Assembly: GCA_003176075.1 (NCBI GenBank)
Contig: PSRN01000104.1
Coordinates: 1 to 8,894 of the forward strand
Direction: 5' to 3'
Length of the DNA: 8,894 bases
Origin: Bdellovibrio sp.
GTDB taxonomy: Bacteria > Bdellovibrionota > Bdellovibrionia > Bdellovibrionales > Bdellovibrionaceae
The notes beneath the pieces were generated by a model. That model had not been told where the DNA came from. It did not search any database and saw only the letters and a program-made list of their open reading frames with translations. This document shows positions 5,566 to 8,894 of this stretch, piece by piece (the stretch's first letter is position 1; each line of letters opens with the position of its first letter). Both the position numbers and the translations under genes were made by a program.

Positions 5566-6494
5566 GAAGGACGCGCCGTAAACCCGCATTGATCAGACAA
5601 AATCCATCCGTGGCTTTGGTTTATCGTCAAGAAACGTCGGCGTCCTTCGGCCTCGCCGAAACGCTGAGCCATTGGTTAAAAGAAAGAAAACAACGAGTCT
5701 ACACGGCGCCAGAGCAAAAGCCCATTCCAGGGACCCGCCTTCTTCGCTCATTCGCGGAATTTCGTAAAATGGGTCTTATTGTTGTCTTGGGCGGTGACGG
5801 AACCTATCTGCGGGCGGTCCGCCTGATGGATGGGGCGTCCATCCCGATTCTCGGAATCAATATGGGGTCCTTGGGTTTTTTAACTCCGGTGCGCGCCGAG
5901 GAGGTTTTTGCAGCGCTGGATCTGACGCTCAAGAACGAGATGCAACTGGTGCCGCGCTCAATGCTTGAGATCGAACTTGTTCAAGGGAGCAAATTGAGCT
6001 TGTTTTGCGCTTTGAATGACGTGGTCATCGAGCGGGGGCGCATGAGTCAGCTGATCAATTTATCCATTCAGTGCGGCGACGACTTCGTCAGCGAAGTGAA
6101 GGCGGACGGCCTTATTATTTCGACACCCACCGGATCCACCGCTTACAATTTGTCAGCTGGCGGCCCGCTTCTTCACCCGCGCGTCCAAGGCATGGTCGTG
6201 ACTCCCATTGCTCCCCACAGCCTCACCAGTCGCCCCCTGATCTTCCCTGACGATGAGCACTTGCATTTTCGCATTGTCAGCAAGGTTCGCAATTCAAAGG
6301 CCGCGTCCGAGCGACAGAGAAAACGCATCGCCAGTGCTCAGCTGATCGTCGACGGACGTTCATTGGCCGACGTGTCCCTGGATGATCGCATCAATGTCCG
6401 GCGCAGCCCCCGCGAACATTGGAGAATCGAGGATCCGAAAAAGAACTTCTTCTTTTTGTTGCGGGACAAGCTTAAATTCGGCGACCGGGCGTAG
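5562..6494 (+). CDS. nadK: NAD kinase (ATP-NAD kinase)
   Basis: This 310-residue enzyme phosphorylates NAD to NADP, the only route to NADP in most bacteria. All family motifs are present in order: GGDGT (77-81), with Asp79 as the likely catalytic base, GINMGSLGFL (98-107), the NE/D motif as ALND (150-153), DGLIISTPTGSTAY (182-195), SAGGP (198-202), and PIAPHSLTSRPL (215-226). The C-terminal all-beta domain includes a basic stretch (SERQRKRIASA) before LIVDGRS that looks like a small lineage-specific loop. The ATG overlaps the peptidase stop (ATGA) and there is no strong ribosome binding site, so translation is probably coupled to the peptidase. The TAG stop merges into the recN ribosome binding site. 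nadK next to recN is a common bacterial arrangement, also found in E. coli. Confidence 0.96.
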   Translation: MRRTRRKPALIRQNPSVALVYRQETSASFGLAETLSHWLKERKQRVYTAPEQKPIPGTRLLRSFAEFRKMGLIVVLGGDGTYLRAVRLMDGASIPILGINMGSLGFLTPVRAEEVFAALDLTLKNEMQLVPRSMLEIELVQGSKLSLFCALNDVVIERGRMSQLINLSIQCGDDFVSEVKADGLIISTPTGSTAYNLSAGGPLLHPRVQGMVVTPIAPHSLTSRPLIFPDDEHLHFRIVSKVRNSKAASERQRKRIASAQLIVDGRSLADVSLDDRINVRRSPREHWRIEDPKKNFFFLLRDKLKFGDRA

Positions 6495-6507
6495 GAGGAG
6501 GTTTGCG

Positions 6508-8211
6508 ATGCTCGTCGAGTTGAAAGTGCAAAATTTCGCGATCATCGACAATATCCACATTCAGTTTGGACCTGGCCTCAACATCCTTTCCGGCGAAACC
6601 GGGGCGGGAAAATCCGTCCTTTTACGCAGCCTCGCTCTCCTGATGGGAGCCAAGGGCTCGGTGGAGTCCATTCGCGCCGGGCAACATCAAGCCTCGGTTG
6701 AAGGGTTCTTTGACTTGAGCGGAAGAAAAGACCTGCTGGCGCGTCTCGATGAGCTCGGCATCGAGGTTGAAGAGCGAATGCTGATCGTCCGGCGGGTCTT
6801 GAGTGGTGAGAAATCGCGAGTCTATCTGAACGGGGTTCTGGCCACCCTGGGCACCCTGCGCGAACTCGTTTCTCCGCTTGTTGAAGTCAGCAGCGGATTT
6901 GTTCCCCTGATTGAAATGACCGGCCAACACGAAAGCCGAAGTCTGCTGCAGAAATCCTATCACCTGGATTTGCTCGACCAGTACACGGGATCTTTTGACC
7001 TCCGCCACATTTTTGATGGCAAATTCGCCGCTTGGAAAGACCTGCAAAGAGAAATTGGTGAGTTTGAAGAGCGCGCGAAGACACAGGCTCAACGCGGTGA
7101 TTTTCTCAAATACCAGCGTGATGAGATTGTCGCGCTTCAACTTTCTCCCGGCCAAGACGCCGAAATCGAGTCGGAGCTGAAGCGAATGAAAAACGCGGCC
7201 AAACTGGGTGGTTTCCTTGAGATGGCGGAGGAAATTTTGGATGGTCGCGAGTACTCGCTCCTGCAGGGACTCGCCCGGGTGGTCAGCCGGGCCCAGGAGC
7301 TTCACAGCCTGGATCCGGGCCTGTCCAGCAGGGTCGAGGGCTTCGCCGAGGCCAAAGAGCGGATCGAGCAAGGCCTTTTTGAGCTCCGCGCCTACGGCAA
7401 AAATCTGGAGGGCGACCCGCAACGGATGGAGGAGCTGGAAACGCGCCTCAGTCAGCTCCGCAAGCTGCAAAAAAAGTTTGGTTCCCGAATCGAGGAAATC
7501 TTGCATCATCTTCAGTCCATTGAAACCGAACTGTCGCAACTTGAAAACGCGGACGAACACTTGCGCGAATTGAACACGCAAGCGGAGAAACTGCGGGGCG
7601 ACCTTCACCAACTCGCATCCCAGCTGCACGAACGCCGGCAGAACGGCGCCAAGCTCTTGGCTGATTCAGTCAACGATGAACTCCGTGAGTTAAATATGAA
7701 GGGCGTTCGCTTCCACGTGGAGATCCATCGCATGGATTCTCTCACCTCCACCGGTTTCTCAGACGTCGAATTTCAAACCCAGCCCTCGCTGTCCTCGCCC
7801 AAATACGCCCTCGCGAAAGTCGCCAGCGGTGGTGAACTCAGCCGCATTTTGCTTTCGTTAAAACGGGTCGTGGGCACCGGCAAGTACCCGCGCACCTATC
7901 TTTTCGATGAAGTGGATACCGGCGTGTCAGGTCAAACAGCGGAAAAAGTGGGAAAAAAACTGCATTCGATCGCGCAAAAGCAACAGGTGATCTGCGTAAC
8001 CCATCTGCCGCAGGTGGCGGCCTACGGCGATATCCATTTTTTTATCGAAAAGGAAGCGCCGGCCTCCACCAAGACTTCAGTGTCGATGAACGTCCGACGT
8101 CTCGGCAAAAAGGAAAGAATCGAGGAAATCGCGCGCCTGATCTCAGGCCAAAAGGTCACTTCGACGAGCCGGGCCCATGCGGAGGTCTTGCTCAAGCAAG
8201 CCCAAGCTTAG
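6508..8211 (+). CDS. recN: DNA repair protein RecN (SMC-like ATPase)
   Basis: This is a 567-residue SMC-type protein (E. coli RecN has 553). It has a Walker A GETGAGKS (29-36), a long coiled coil over about residues 170-390, the ABC signature ASGGELS (439-445), Walker B/D-loop LFDEVDTGVSG (465-475), and the switch histidine His499 in VTHLPQ. RecN acts in double-strand break repair, holding DNA ends or sisters together during RecA-dependent recombination. The frame is open from 6382, but ATG 6508 is the clear start: AGGAGG lies 6 nt upstream and the protein then begins with the canonical LVELKVQNFAIIDNI. Near residues 118-137, PLVEVSSGFVPLIEMTGQHE looks like an extra 10-residue segment before the conserved GQH motif. 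No SOS-box-like site is evident before the gene, which probably depends on the cluster promoter. Confidence 0.96.
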   Translation: MLVELKVQNFAIIDNIHIQFGPGLNILSGETGAGKSVLLRSLALLMGAKGSVESIRAGQHQASVEGFFDLSGRKDLLARLDELGIEVEERMLIVRRVLSGEKSRVYLNGVLATLGTLRELVSPLVEVSSGFVPLIEMTGQHESRSLLQKSYHLDLLDQYTGSFDLRHIFDGKFAAWKDLQREIGEFEERAKTQAQRGDFLKYQRDEIVALQLSPGQDAEIESELKRMKNAAKLGGFLEMAEEILDGREYSLLQGLARVVSRAQELHSLDPGLSSRVEGFAEAKERIEQGLFELRAYGKNLEGDPQRMEELETRLSQLRKLQKKFGSRIEEILHHLQSIETELSQLENADEHLRELNTQAEKLRGDLHQLASQLHERRQNGAKLLADSVNDELRELNMKGVRFHVEIHRMDSLTSTGFSDVEFQTQPSLSSPKYALAKVASGGELSRILLSLKRVVGTGKYPRTYLFDEVDTGVSGQTAEKVGKKLHSIAQKQQVICVTHLPQVAAYGDIHFFIEKEAPASTKTSVSMNVRRLGKKERIEEIARLISGQKVTSTSRAHAEVLLKQAQA

Positions 8212-8304
8212 GATACGCCCTAGGGGTCTGTTGAAAACTCGACCGAGGTCTTCTCCCTAAATTCTTCTCCGCCGCCGATAAATCTTTCGTGTGGAGGAAA
8301 ACTT
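8212..8304 (+). other. Intergenic spacer recN to outer-membrane protein gene
   Basis: This 93-bp spacer shows no strong hairpin-plus-T-run terminator. TTGAAA at 8231-8236 could serve as a -35 element, but no good -10 lies at the right distance (TCCCTA at 17 bp, TAAATT only at 21 bp). GGAGG at 8293-8297 is the ribosome binding site of the next gene. The exported protein probably has its own promoter here, though the sequence does not prove it. Confidence 0.35.
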
Positions 8305-8894
8305 ATGAGCAATGCCAAACGACACATTGGAAGAGTCCTTTTAGCAGCCGGATTGATTGCATCGTCAACCGCAGCATTCGCCCGCGGCGGCGGCGGCGGT
8401 CACTCCTCAGGAGGCGGCGATATACTCTCCGCCGGTTTTGCTTTTTTAAGCCCCGACCAATCCGATTTGAATGCCTTTGTTGACGCGCAAGGAGTAGTGG
8501 GAACAAAAGAACTTAGCTCCGCGTACGAGTTCTTCATCGAATATGAAAGCCGCTTTTCCGGAACCATGTTTGCGCTCGCATTTCGCCCCTCCTATTTCAC
8601 CGAAACAGCTTCAGGAGGTGGAGTTTCCGCCGGTGTGTCAGGATTTACCTTTTTCCCGATCTTTCGAATCTATCCTTTGGAGAACGACTACTTTCACCTT
8701 TACTTTAACGTCGGAGTGGGCTACGGACAGGCGCTCGTTTCCCTGGGTTCCAACGGCGCCAGTGGGTCGTACACGGGCAACACCTTCGGCGCCCTGGCGG
8801 GCCTGGGAGTCGCGATTTGCTTCACCGCCAGTTCTTGTGTCAGCGTCGAAGGCAACGCGCGATATTTGCCGATCAAACCCGTTACCGGCAGCGG
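8305..8894 (+). CDS. Exported outer-membrane beta-barrel-like protein (3' end outside window)
   Basis: The frame runs open from ATG 8305 to the window edge (196 full codons), with GGAGG 7 nt upstream. Residues 1-26 are a clear Sec signal peptide: basic MSNAKRHIGR, hydrophobic VLLAAGLIA, and a cleavage site after AFA (residue 26). The mature protein opens with a glycine-rich segment (RGGGGGHSSGGG). It continues with amphipathic, aromatic-rich strands (AYEFFIEYESRF, FPIFRIYPL, FHLYFNVGVGYG, SVEGNARYLPI) split by Gly/Ser turns, the pattern of small outer-membrane beta-barrels of the OmpW/OmpA-like kind. The two Cys of ICFTASSC may form a disulfide. Export is well supported and the barrel fold is likely; the exact family and role are unknown. 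Confidence 0.8.
   Translation, partial: MSNAKRHIGRVLLAAGLIASSTAAFARGGGGGHSSGGGDILSAGFAFLSPDQSDLNAFVDAQGVVGTKELSSAYEFFIEYESRFSGTMFALAFRPSYFTETASGGGVSAGVSGFTFFPIFRIYPLENDYFHLYFNVGVGYGQALVSLGSNGASGSYTGNTFGALAGLGVAICFTASSCVSVEGNARYLPIKPVTGS

Noticed and set aside
6382..6507. N-terminal extension of RecN from ATG 6382
   Set aside because: It overlaps nadK by over 100 bp and adds 42 residues unlike RecN; ATG 6508 has a near-perfect ribosome binding site and gives the canonical N-terminus.
6622..7629. 335-codon open frame on the minus strand within recN
   Set aside because: Antisense shadow of the recN coiled-coil region; its Leu/Gln-rich sequence mirrors the Glu/Lys/Gln-rich coding strand and matches no family I know.
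8212..8262. Terminator or promoter after recN
   Set aside because: The CTCG/CGAG inverted repeat has only 4-bp arms and no T-run; TTGAAA has no -10 partner at an acceptable spacing.
8289..8506. Short frames on both strands at the start of the barrel gene
   Set aside because: Arg-rich out-of-frame readings of a gene that has its own ribosome binding site, signal peptide and open frame to the window end.

Overview
The window looks like chromosomal DNA of a Gram-negative, diderm bacterium. It encodes a lipobox-bearing lipoprotein, a Sec-exported outer-membrane beta-barrel candidate, and the housekeeping neighbours nadK and recN. Base composition is moderately GC-rich in the housekeeping part. 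A Bdellovibrionota-type predator or another former deltaproteobacterium would fit the style of the envelope proteins, but that placement is inference from general feel; no marker here settles it.

Layout. (1) 1-843, plus strand: a cysteine-rich lipoprotein of unknown function whose signal peptide is cut off by the window edge. (2) 844-983: a short gap with a protein-like remnant reading frame. (3) 984-3132, minus strand: two complete type II toxin-antitoxin modules head to tail. hipB-hipA is transcribed first, followed after 39 bp by a ribbon-helix-helix antitoxin and a MazF/PemK-type toxin. Antitoxin precedes toxin in each pair and the coding regions overlap by 4 bp and 1 bp. (4) 3133-3444: a 312-bp divergent intergenic region. 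It holds three near-identical inverted repeats whose centres are exactly 49 bp apart (candidate HipB operators), then a run of back-to-back palindromes, then an 11-bp tandem repeat overlapping a candidate promoter. (5) 3445-8211, plus strand: a compact cluster of M3-family zinc oligopeptidase (Dcp-like), NAD kinase and RecN, joined by a 4-bp overlap and a 13-bp gap. (6) 8305-8894, plus strand: the 5' part of an exported beta-barrel protein, running off the window.

How the parts work together. The nadK-recN pair is a common bacterial neighbourhood, with the M3 peptidase translationally coupled in front. The toxin-antitoxin block is an accessory insertion between envelope and housekeeping genes. 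Its mazEF-like half is visibly AT-richer than the surroundings (sampled lines 37-42% GC against about 53% in recN). HipB probably represses hipBA through the triple operator, and readthrough from hipBA could reach the second module. The least ordinary signals are the phased triple operator, a 4 x 15-bp repeat encoding an SNQ-type N-terminal tail on HipB, a 30-bp in-frame duplication inside the M3 peptidase, and a promoter that would make the RHH antitoxin mRNA essentially leaderless. No RNA genes, insertion sequences or CRISPR arrays were seen.
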